Positions 52,635 through 59,881 of a stretch of 64,000 nucleotides of DNA are shown here, in pieces. The notes beneath the pieces were generated by a model. The model did no database searches, was not told the origin of the DNA, and saw only the letters and a list, made by a program, of their open reading frames with translations. A program made the position numbers and the translations under genes. Position 1 is the stretch's first letter. Every line of letters starts with the position of its first letter. Origin of the DNA: Phycisphaerales bacterium (GTDB taxonomy: Bacteria > Planctomycetota > Phycisphaerae > Phycisphaerales > UBA1924); the NCBI GenBank assembly GCA_029260295.1, contig JAJDDN010000006.1:62001-126000 (forward strand). Reading direction: 5' to 3'.

Positions 52635-53405
52635 CTATTGGTCACTCTTCCGCATATACAAATGGATCGCTGTAGACCCGTACACATGCGTCTCAGGGCC
52701 ATCAGCCCCCTCCATCTCAAGAGAAATATCCCAAGTCCGATAGTTCGGCTCTCCCCCGTCCTTCTCCTCCACTGTCTCAGCGATCCACTCTTTCTCCCAA
52801 TCCCCATCGAGATCGATCTCCACCATCGACTCCCCCTCGATCATCTCCGTCTTCTCGACCGGCTCCGGTGCATCGGTCGCAGCCGTTTCTTCATCCCCAT
52901 CCTCAACGATCTCCTCGCGATGATAAAAAGGCCAAGGCGTACGAATAATCGCGTACCCGGTCTCATCGAGCATCTCGATCAACCGCTCAAACTGCTTCTT
53001 GACCCTCGGCCACCCCTCTTCGTCCCGCACCATCGGATAAGGCGGGTCCATAAACACAATGTGCGCCGGCTTAGGACACCTCGAAAGAGTCGCAGGCCCA
53101 AGCGCATCACAACACGCCACCTCAACCCGATCCTCGCACCCAAGCATCTCGATATTGTCCTCCAGCGTCTTGACCATCCGCCGGTCCCGCTCGATGCACA
53201 CCACCTGAGACGCCCCATGGCTCGCCATCTCAAGAGCGACCGAACCGGACCCAGAGAACACATCAATCACCCCGAAATCTTCGAAATGACCACGCAACAG
53301 GTTGAACATCGCCTCCTTGACCATATCCGGGATCGGACGAGTCTCCACCCCCTTGGGCAGAGGGTGCAAACGGCGACGACGATATTCTCCACTGATAATC
53401 CGCAT
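52635..53405 (-). CDS. rsmD: 16S rRNA (guanine966-N2)-methyltransferase RsmD-like, with acidic insertion
   Basis: RsmD methylates G966 of 16S rRNA. The 256-residue protein has the N-terminal MRIISGEYRRRRL, the target-binding TRPIPDMVKEAMFNLL, the SAM loop VIDVFSGSGSVALEM at 46-60 and the catalytic DPPYP at 120-124. Normal RsmD is about 190 residues; here a very acidic stretch of about 55 residues (EDGDEETAATDAPEPVEKTE and onward) is inserted after the catalytic core. It is probably surface-exposed and non-catalytic. It is close to the M16-like gene but in a separate frame direction unit. No Shine-Dalgarno sequence is seen. Confidence 0.85.
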   Translation of the reverse strand: MRIISGEYRRRRLHPLPKGVETRPIPDMVKEAMFNLLRGHFEDFGVIDVFSGSGSVALEMASHGASQVVCIERDRRMVKTLEDNIEMLGCEDRVEVACCDALGPATLSRCPKPAHIVFMDPPYPMVRDEEGWPRVKKQFERLIEMLDETGYAIIRTPWPFYHREEIVEDGDEETAATDAPEPVEKTEMIEGESMVEIDLDGDWEKEWIAETVEEKDGGEPNYRTWDISLEMEGADGPETHVYGSTAIHLYMRKSDQ

Positions 53406-53601
53406 GCCCCAATCAAGACAACCCCAGCCCCAAAGTCAACCCACCCCCCAAAGTAACCCCCCCAAAATAAAGCCCCACTGAAAACAACAGGTGCCCGATC
53501 TCGCCATCTTCGGCGCAGTCGGGTTCATACCGAGCATTATTCTTCTTTTTCCCAATTCTTTTTCCCAATGCCTAGTGGCCAATCCCCAATCCCTTCCCCA
53601 C

Positions 53602-54258
53602 TCAATACCCAGAGTCAGCAAGCAGTCGATCAATCGCACAAAGCGTCGTCCGAGGCGTAGCCTGGCCGCTCACAAGCTCCCAGAACGGGATCTCCCCAGA
53701 AATCGAATCCCCCCAAGAGTTCAGCCGAGAATCGACCCGCCGGGCTTCACGCTCGATCGCAGAGGACCCCACATAAATACATCGCTGAACCAGCACCGCG
53801 CCCTCATCGGCGTATTCCATCTCAGCGCTCACACCCGCCATGACCTCGGCCATGTCTTGGAACAACGCCCGATCTCTCCGAACCAGCAGATCAGCATCGT
53901 GCCACACAAACACCCGCATCCGCTCGCTCCGTCGTCCGGGCATGGTGCTCCGCTTTCTGAGAAGCGACGAAATCCCCCAAGGCCCATCCACAGAACGATT
54001 CAGTTTGTCCACAGGAATCAGCCGTTCAAGCTGATCACACAGATCATCAATCGACTGAATCGCTCGACCATGAATCACACAAACCTGTGTGTCAGGCATG
54101 CTCGAAAGATACTGCTGAAAGTTGGCCGCAAACCGAATCCGCACCGCGACATCATCGCCCCACGCGACCAGATGCCGATCTTCAAGCCTCGCGAGCACCT
54201 CGGGCTGCCAGGTGATTGGCTCAAACACAAACCCATGATGTCCAGGAACAGCAGACAT
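53602..54258 (-). CDS. Protein of unknown function behind a structured leader
   Basis: The 218-residue product has no signal peptide or membrane helix and no motif I recognise. It contains short predicted strands alternating with helices (VIHGRAIQSIDDLCDQLERL, MRVFVWHDADLLVRRDRALF), giving an alpha/beta pattern. HDADLL with nearby Arg residues recalls ATPase Walker B-like strands (hhhhDE), but no Walker A is present, so that is not claimed. A DNA polymerase III delta'-like accessory role would fit the size but is unsupported. AAGGAT lies six bases before the ATG, just after a stable hairpin (54272-54304). Confidence 0.5.
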   Translation of the reverse strand: MSAVPGHHGFVFEPITWQPEVLARLEDRHLVAWGDDVAVRIRFAANFQQYLSSMPDTQVCVIHGRAIQSIDDLCDQLERLIPVDKLNRSVDGPWGISSLLRKRSTMPGRRSERMRVFVWHDADLLVRRDRALFQDMAEVMAGVSAEMEYADEGAVLVQRCIYVGSSAIEREARRVDSRLNSWGDSISGEIPFWELVSGQATPRTTLCAIDRLLADSGY

Positions 54259-54261
54259 ATT

Positions 54262-54330
54262 CGATCCTTAGGAGCCGTGAGCTACCAATCGGTAGTCCCG
54301 GCTCATGCAGCACAGAGGCCTCCCCTGTAC
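54262..54330 (-). promoter_or_regulatory. Structured 5' leader of the 53602 gene
   Basis: Read on the minus strand: an imperfect hairpin at 54328-54312, a 7-base linker, then a two-tier hairpin at 54304-54272 with outer stem GAGCCG/CGGCTC and inner stem CTACC/GGTAG around GATT. The Shine-Dalgarno sequence AAGGAT and the ATG follow directly. The layout suggests a translational switch or thermosensor. I could not match it to a known riboswitch class. Confidence 0.5.
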
Positions 54331-54645
54331 TGAAACGCCATCCCATTTCGAGTACTGACACCCCAATATGCGCCAAAACGACCTGCAAACCAGCAAATCA
54401 ATCAGAATTAACTCGATATCAACTCGCCTAAAGATACCCAAAAACTGTGAGGGGCAATCCTGATTTTACCCTCAACTATGAGCCGCTTACGATCCAAGGG
54501 CCGCAATACCCATCGCTCAGACTGAGTGGGTTAGTCAACCCAATTCTCACCGTCAACTCAACATACCCCCCCTAAATAACAGATACTAAACAGTGTTAAA
54601 TACCGTATTATCCTGTTTAGCATGAATCATACAAAGGGAACCATT
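54331..54645. other. Intergenic region upstream of the LuxR-type gene
   Basis: This 315-base stretch separates the 53602 leader from the LuxR-type gene. It holds the inverted repeat 54586-54620 near its right end. No open frame, tRNA or clear terminator is visible in the rest. Confidence 0.4.
54586..54620. promoter_or_regulatory. Inverted repeat, possible operator of the LuxR-type gene
   Basis: CTAAACAG (54586-54593) and CTGTTTAG (54613-54620) are perfect inverted arms around 19 AT-rich bases, 25 bases before the ATG at 54646. It could be a binding site for the gene's own product or part of a transcript hairpin. Confidence 0.45.
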
Positions 54646-55626
54646 ATGAATAGAACGACAGAAAATCGAAGCCCGCAGGCGATACCCAATCAAGGGATCC
54701 TGAACCTCGCCCGCTCGGTACTCAAAATCTCGCGACTCCCCGCAGCCCCAACCTTTGACTGGACATCCCAAGCCGCCAAAGCCCTCGCCCCCCTCAACCA
54801 AGGCACCTCCACGGGCGTGGTTGTTCTTCAGCGAGACAAGAACACAAACAAATACACGGTCGAATCGTCAGGGGTACACATATCCCAAGCAGCGCAAGAT
54901 TCCATCGAATCCGGCCAGGCACGATGTCTCATTGAACGGATCAGTTCCACACCCATCGACCTGACCGATGAAAACAAAGATACAGGCTACATCGGTTCGA
55001 TCTCAAGACTCTTCCCACAATGGGTCGCTTCCAAAGCCAGTCTGCCTTGGGCATCACCGCATCCTACCCAATCACTCGCCGCCTACGCCCCGATGTCAAA
55101 CACCACAAGCAAAGACCCAAACACCGCCCTGGCCCTGCTCGTATTTGCGAGCCACGACCAGCCTTCCATACCCCCAATAGACTCCGCTTCACTTGCCGCC
55201 GTACTCGCCGTAATAGCCGACAAAGCCTCAACAGCAATACAACCAGACAGATCCGGCTCCGTTCTCTGGCTCACCCAGCGAGAACAAGCCATTCTCGATC
55301 TCCTCATCGATGGGAACTCTGTACGGGAAATCGCTGAATCCATCGCCCGCTCACCCCACACTGTACATGACCATGTCAAAAATCTGCACCGCAAGCTCGG
55401 CGCATCGAGCCGGGGCCAGTTGATCACCAGAGCACTGGGGCACCACCAATCCACCGAAAAACTCCGGCTCCTCACACCAGCGATCGACCCACAGCTTTTC
55501 CATTACTCAAACAACTCCGCCCAAAATCAGAACGCACAACTCAAGGGTATTTCCGAGCTCAAACTCACCGCTCCATCCGCCGCCCGGCAAGCGGTGCCGC
55601 TTAACCCGACGACAAACGCGAACTAA
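54646..55626 (+). CDS. LuxR-family transcriptional regulator
   Basis: The 326-residue product ends with a GerE/LuxR helix-turn-helix at about 206-265 (LTQREQAILDLLIDGNSVRE, ARSPHTVHDHVKNLHRKLGA). The N-terminal 200 residues form an alpha/beta sensor-like region (GAF- or PAS-like in size), but no specific ligand motif is seen and there is no receiver Asp. It starts at ATG 54646 with AAAGGGA six bases upstream. A perfect inverted repeat lies just before it, consistent with autoregulation. No cognate kinase or synthase is adjacent. Its 3' end overlaps the convergent lipoprotein gene by 26 bases. Confidence 0.82.
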   Translation: MNRTTENRSPQAIPNQGILNLARSVLKISRLPAAPTFDWTSQAAKALAPLNQGTSTGVVVLQRDKNTNKYTVESSGVHISQAAQDSIESGQARCLIERISSTPIDLTDENKDTGYIGSISRLFPQWVASKASLPWASPHPTQSLAAYAPMSNTTSKDPNTALALLVFASHDQPSIPPIDSASLAAVLAVIADKASTAIQPDRSGSVLWLTQREQAILDLLIDGNSVREIAESIARSPHTVHDHVKNLHRKLGASSRGQLITRALGHHQSTEKLRLLTPAIDPQLFHYSNNSAQNQNAQLKGISELKLTAPSAARQAVPLNPTTNAN

Positions 55627-56158
55627 TCTCATCACCGATCTTCTTGGCAAGCCCGCCATCAAGACCGATCGGCGTCACCATCCGGCTCGGTTCTCGTTGA
55701 CCATCTTCACCGATCACCGTTGTACGCGACGACCGTGAAATACTCTCCGTCTCGATCCGCCACCCAGGACGATGCACACGCTGGACCACAACCGAAACCA
55801 CGATGGCACCATCGTCCTTGATCGTCACCCGCACCGCCCGCTCGTGCTGATTGACAAAGTCCGCAGCCTCTTGTTTCACCGAGCTCTGCTCGGAATCCCA
55901 AGGCGATACGATCCCCTGCGTGGCTTTAAAGGCCGTCGTCACCACACCACGCCGGCCATCGACCCGGTCGATCACAAACCGGCGATCCGAGAGCACCTCG
56001 CGGATCACTTTGACGACCCGCTCCCGATCAGCACTCTGGGCATCAATCGTGTATTCATGCCCGCTATACACAGCCGATCCGCTGCACCCGCCGGCACCAA
56101 TAGCCAGCAGCAGGCAACCAATCACAGCACTCACAACCCGATGGGTATTGATCATCAT
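55601..56158 (-). CDS. Lipoprotein of unknown function
   Basis: The 185-residue precursor has a lipoprotein signal with lipobox AGGC. The mature part alternates helices and strands (RERVVKVIREVLSDRRFVID, GRRGVVTTAFKATQGIVSPW, AVRVTIKDDGAIVVSVVVQR), a pattern often seen in small envelope lipoproteins of the LptE or BamC size. No family is recognised. Two tandem ATGs are possible; TAAACT lies six bases before the first. The stop codon lies inside the end of the LuxR gene on the other strand. Confidence 0.65.
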   Translation of the reverse strand: MMINTHRVVSAVIGCLLLAIGAGGCSGSAVYSGHEYTIDAQSADRERVVKVIREVLSDRRFVIDRVDGRRGVVTTAFKATQGIVSPWDSEQSSVKQEAADFVNQHERAVRVTIKDDGAIVVSVVVQRVHRPGWRIETESISRSSRTTVIGEDGQREPSRMVTPIGLDGGLAKKIGDEISSRLSSG

Positions 56159-56164
56159 GCCCTC

Positions 56165-56170
56165 AGTTTA
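56165..56170 (-). promoter_or_regulatory. -10 box for the 55601 lipoprotein gene
   Basis: TAAACT on the minus strand, six bases before the ATG at 56158. It overlaps the stop codon of the PLP decarboxylase gene, so the lipoprotein gene can be expressed separately. Confidence 0.35.
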
Positions 56171-57694
56171 TGACCCACAGGCAACACGATCCAACCCCAA
56201 TCCAATCTCCTCGATCAACACCTCAATATCGGCCAATCCAACCCCAGGCGTCCCCACACTCACCCGAGCAATCGACTCCATCGCCCCGCCAGCACCGATC
56301 GGTACCTCCGAGTGCGTAATCATCACCCGGCCTACAGAATTGACCTCCTCAACGAGCCGACTGGTCGATCCAGATCCCTGAACCGCCCGAAAGCACACCA
56401 GCCCGAGCATCCGGTCGCACACCATCTCCACCCGAGGCTCCCCAACCACCCACCGCTCAAAGACCTCAGCCAACTCGATATGACCGCGGATATGCGACCT
56501 GAGCCCATCAACCCCGAAACACCGGATCACCATCCAGAGCTTGAGCGCCCGCATCCTTCTGCCGAGAGCCACATGCCAATCGCGGTAATCAATCACCTCG
56601 CTGGTATCGCTCGCCTTGTCCCGCAAATATGCGGGTGTGATGCTCATCGAATCGGTCAACTCATTGCGATCACGCACCCAGAACAGGTCACAATCAAAGT
56701 TCGTCAGCAGCCACTTGTGCGGATTGATGCACAACGAATCGGCCCGCTCGTGACCATCGAGAATTTTCTGATGTTCCGGGCAAACGCAAGCCGCCCCCGC
56801 CCAAGCCGCATCCACATGAAGCCACCCCCCAAAGTGATCGCTGCCCAAACAACGCTCAATCACATCAGCAATCTTTCCAACTGGATCAACCGCGCCTGTT
56901 GAAGTACTCCCCACCGTCGCCACCACAAGCGCCGGCACCAACCCCGCCTCAATATCGTCTCTTATCGCTTGTTCAAGCACCGCAGGATCCATCCGAAGAT
57001 CACCATCCGATTTGAGGACCCGAACCCGGCTTCGATCATCGGCATCATCAGCCAACCCCGCGATCATCGCCGCCTTGATCACCGACGAGTGCGCCTGATC
57101 ACTCGTGTACACCGTCACCATCGACCGATCAACCCCTTGCTTAGTACACCTCCGCCTTGCCGCCACCATCGCGGCAAGCACCGCCTCTGATGCGGTTCCC
57201 TGGATACAACCACCCCCCTGCTCCGAACGGTCAAACCGGAACCCGTCATCGAGCCCGAACATGTCGGCGCACCAGTCCATCATCCGGACCTCAAGTTCTG
57301 TACACGCCGGGGATGTAGACCACAGCATCCCGTTGACATTCACCACCGCGCTCATCAACTCCCCCATGATCGCGGGCACCGAGTTGGAACACGGAAAATA
57401 AGCAAAGAACCGCGGCGAGTTCCAGTGCACCAGCCGATCCACAAACTCCTCGTCGGCCTCCCCGATCAACCCACCAATATCATCAATCCCCAGCCCTCCC
57501 ATCGGCGGCCCATCATCAAGGCCTTTCAGTACTTCTCCCCACTCAATCTGCGGACACACCTCCCGCTCATCAAGCGAACTCAGATATTCCTGCGCCCACT
57601 CAACAACCCTTTCGACGCCCTTTCCAAGCGTTTCTACGCCCTCTGGGGTCTGTGCGATCCACTGGCGATGGTTTGGTTTTTTCTGGCTTTCCAT
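56168..57694 (-). CDS. PLP-dependent group II decarboxylase
   Basis: The 508-residue protein belongs to the aromatic amino acid/glutamate decarboxylase group: GGGCIQGTASEAVLAAMVAA for cofactor phosphate, SDQAHSSVIKAA (His stacking on PLP), HVDAAWAGAA (Asp to the pyridine nitrogen), and NPHKWLLTNFDC with the Schiff-base Lys. That last context is closest to aromatic-L-amino-acid and tyrosine decarboxylases. Which amine it makes is unknown. The ATG at 57694 has AAAGGGA upstream; a frame extending to 58060 would run through the structured leader region and is not conserved. Confidence 0.88.
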   Translation of the reverse strand: MESQKKPNHRQWIAQTPEGVETLGKGVERVVEWAQEYLSSLDEREVCPQIEWGEVLKGLDDGPPMGGLGIDDIGGLIGEADEEFVDRLVHWNSPRFFAYFPCSNSVPAIMGELMSAVVNVNGMLWSTSPACTELEVRMMDWCADMFGLDDGFRFDRSEQGGGCIQGTASEAVLAAMVAARRRCTKQGVDRSMVTVYTSDQAHSSVIKAAMIAGLADDADDRSRVRVLKSDGDLRMDPAVLEQAIRDDIEAGLVPALVVATVGSTSTGAVDPVGKIADVIERCLGSDHFGGWLHVDAAWAGAACVCPEHQKILDGHERADSLCINPHKWLLTNFDCDLFWVRDRNELTDSMSITPAYLRDKASDTSEVIDYRDWHVALGRRMRALKLWMVIRCFGVDGLRSHIRGHIELAEVFERWVVGEPRVEMVCDRMLGLVCFRAVQGSGSTSRLVEEVNSVGRVMITHSEVPIGAGGAMESIARVSVGTPGVGLADIEVLIEEIGLGLDRVACGS

Positions 57695-57733
57695 ATCGGT
57701 TCCCTTTTTCCAATTATTTATGAAAGATAGCCC

Positions 57734-57762
57734 TTGCACCAGAAAGGGTATTCTGGTAGGGT
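57734..57762 (+). promoter_or_regulatory. Possible promoter of the structured leader RNA
   Basis: TTGCAC at 57734-57739 and TAGGGT at 57757-57762 are 17 bases apart. The start site would be near 57770, just before the first stem of the structured RNA. Confidence 0.4.
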
Positions 57763-57769
57763 AGATAAG

Positions 57770-57983
57770 TTCACTCGAACGCCGTGGGGGTGTTTGAAGT
57801 GCCTGTTTGTTTCGGCAAGTGAGTGCAAAGGTCTCGCATTTACTACTCAAATCCCCACAGCGTTGTTTCTGGACGCGTGCGCCTTTAAATTGCACGCCTC
57901 TAGGACCGGGCCGGTGTCGTGTGCTTACCCGCGAACAAACTTCTAGCTGTCTCTGCGCTCCATCGGCCATGCCGAGGGTTTTT
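57770..57983 (+). ncRNA. Structured leader RNA or attenuator with three-way junction
   Basis: The closing stem has three parts: 57778-57782 with 57860-57864, 57784-57789 with 57853-57858, and 57793-57797 with 57847-57851. It encloses a short hairpin (57800-57803 with 57814-57817) and a 9-bp hairpin (57818-57826 with 57836-57844, two G-U pairs). A GC hairpin follows near 57875-57896. A terminator-like hairpin (TCGGC/GCCGA) with five T ends at 57983, 26 bases before the start codon at 58009. CCATGC (57967-57972) can instead pair with GCATGG (57984-57989), which excludes the terminator. That is the layout of a transcription attenuator or riboswitch. No known class was recognised; a free-standing small RNA is the alternative. 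Confidence 0.55.
57963..57983 (+). terminator. Attenuator-like terminator inside the leader
   Basis: A 5-bp stem TCGGC/GCCGA with a CAT loop, then GGG and five T. The stem is short, so termination may be partial and controlled. Confidence 0.5.
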
Positions 57984-58008
57984 GCATGGGCATTCTGAGG
58001 TGTGAGAT

Positions 58009-59790
58009 ATGTCTGGGTCTTCATTTCGTTCGATCGTTTTATTGGTATCTTCACTGACAATCGCGAGCACTTGCTCTGCGGATCAGCCCGTTCTGGACTT
58101 TTCTGACCTCACAAATCAAGCCGGGCTCGCCTCGGCCAATGATTTTTCTCCAGATCAAAACTACACCCCCATGATTGCCGGCGGCGTCACCGCAGACTTC
58201 AACAACGACGGCTATGACGATATCCTTCACCTCGGATCACTCAATCCCAACAGCCTCTTCATTAACAACAAAGACGGCACCTTCACCGATCAAGCCGCCA
58301 ACTGGGGCATCGCCGGGCCGTTTCACTCCTACGGCGCCTCGGCCGCCGACTTCAACAATGACGGGTACATCGACATCTTCATCACCGCATTTGGACCCGC
58401 AGACGGCCCACCACAAGCCAATGCCCACATGCTCATGAGAAACAATGGTCCCGACAACAAAGGACAATGGTCCTTCACCAACATCGCCCAGACCGCGGGT
58501 GTCAACCAACTCTTCGACGGCAATGTCAGCAAGGAAGGCACAGGATCAAGCTGGGGCGACTACGACCTCGACGGCGACCTCGACCTCTTTGTCTGCGCCT
58601 ACTCCGCCCTCCTCCCAGGAAACCGCCTCTTCCGCAACGACGGGCTCGACCAGAGCAACAACTGGAAGTTCACCGATGTCACCGCCGAGGCCGGGCTCGA
58701 ACAAGTCGGGCTCGCGGGGTTCCTGCCCTCGCTCGTTGACATGAACGACGACCGTTACCCGGACCTCATCATCATCGGCGACGCCGGGAGTTCCAAGTTC
58801 TACACCAACAACCAGGACGGTACATTCACCAACACCACCAACAATGCCCAAGGCCTCAGCACAGTCAACGGCATGGGCATCGACACCGCCGACATCAACG
58901 ACGACGGGCTCCTCGATTTCTTCGTCTCCAACATCCGATTCACAATGCCCAGCGCGGGGGGCAATATTCTTCTCCTTCAAAGCCCTGACCACTCCTACAC
59001 CAACACCGCCGCCGCCAGCGACTGCCGCGACGGATTCTGGGGCTGGGGCTCGCTCATCAACGATTTCGATCACGATGGCGATAAAGACATTCTCGAAACC
59101 AACGGCTTCTTTGTCAACGGCTTCAGGAACAAGCCCGTCACGCTCTATCTCAATAATGGCGACGCAACACAGTTCACAGAATCCGCTCTCGCCTGCGGCA
59201 TCGCACACACTGGACAAGGCCGAGGACTCGTACGACTCGACGCCGACAACGACGGTGACATTGATTCGGTCATCTTCAACTTCAAAGAAACCACCGCATT
59301 CTACAGCAACAACCTCATCACCTCAATGAAGACACCTCCAAACGCACACTGGGCACGCATCAAACTCGACACCTCCGCACGCGACTCGCTCGCTCCCCAA
59401 GGGTTCGGAGCCATGATCACCGTCTCGACCCCATCCAAAGACTACATCGTCCCGATCCACAACAATGTCTCGTACTGCGGGACCTCCCCCGCCGAAGCTC
59501 ACTTCGGCCTGGCAGATGAAGCCGCTATCAGTTCCATCCGTGTAGCATGGCCCGACGGCTCGTTCACCACTTGGACGGATCAATCCGCGGACCAGATCTT
59601 CACACTCAGCGCCCCGGCCTTCGCCGCCGACTACGACGCATCGGGCACGGTAGACATCAACGACATCTTTGCGTTCATCGGAGCAATGGGCAGCCGAAGT
59701 CTCACCGCAGACCACAACGGCGACGCCCAGGTCGACTTCTTCGATATCGCCGCATTCTTGACCGATTTCCGGCAAGCAACGGCTCCGTAA
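58009..59790 (+). CDS. Secreted FG-GAP/ASPIC-UnbV protein with dockerin-like C-terminus
   Basis: The 593-residue precursor has a signal peptide, a propeller of FG-GAP/VCBS units with DxNxDGxxD loops (ADFNNDGYDDILHLG, DYDLDGDLDLFV, DINDDGLLDFFVSN), and an ASPIC/UnbV-like region (APQGFGAMITVSTPSKDYIV, EAHFGLADEAAISSIRVAWP). The C-terminus is the dockerin-like module, of which only the second copy keeps DFFDIAAFL; the first reads VDINDIFAFI. GAGGTG lies seven bases before the ATG. The gene sits directly behind the structured leader, so its expression is probably regulated by it. A strong terminator follows. Confidence 0.85.
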   Translation: MSGSSFRSIVLLVSSLTIASTCSADQPVLDFSDLTNQAGLASANDFSPDQNYTPMIAGGVTADFNNDGYDDILHLGSLNPNSLFINNKDGTFTDQAANWGIAGPFHSYGASAADFNNDGYIDIFITAFGPADGPPQANAHMLMRNNGPDNKGQWSFTNIAQTAGVNQLFDGNVSKEGTGSSWGDYDLDGDLDLFVCAYSALLPGNRLFRNDGLDQSNNWKFTDVTAEAGLEQVGLAGFLPSLVDMNDDRYPDLIIIGDAGSSKFYTNNQDGTFTNTTNNAQGLSTVNGMGIDTADINDDGLLDFFVSNIRFTMPSAGGNILLLQSPDHSYTNTAAASDCRDGFWGWGSLINDFDHDGDKDILETNGFFVNGFRNKPVTLYLNNGDATQFTESALACGIAHTGQGRGLVRLDADNDGDIDSVIFNFKETTAFYSNNLITSMKTPPNAHWARIKLDTSARDSLAPQGFGAMITVSTPSKDYIVPIHNNVSYCGTSPAEAHFGLADEAAISSIRVAWPDGSFTTWTDQSADQIFTLSAPAFAADYDASGTVDINDIFAFIGAMGSRSLTADHNGDAQVDFFDIAAFLTDFRQATAP

Positions 59791-59825
59791 TCACCAACTC
59801 GACTTCTTAAGCCACACGAGCCATG

Positions 59826-59868
59826 GGCGCTCAGCAGATTTATCTGTTGAGCGCCTGGTGGTTTTTTT
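59826..59868. terminator. Rho-independent terminator shared by convergent genes
   Basis: GGCGCTCA (59826-59833) and TGAGCGCC (59848-59855), extended inward by AGAT/ATCT, form a long hairpin followed by a T run. It lies between the FG-GAP gene and rsgA and could serve the first strongly and the second weakly. Confidence 0.85.
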
Positions 59869-59881
59869 AATCGGCTGATCT

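Noticed and set aside
54262..54330. Known riboswitch class (preQ1, c-di-GMP, SAM, cobalamin, TPP)
   Set aside because: None of the conserved core sequences of these classes could be recognised in the leader.
57770..57983. 6S RNA, tmRNA, RNase P RNA or SRP RNA
   Set aside because: The 5' and 3' ends do not pair into a 6S-like rod, there is no tRNA-like end with a T-loop, and neither RNase P core motifs nor the SRP GGAA tetraloop domain is present.
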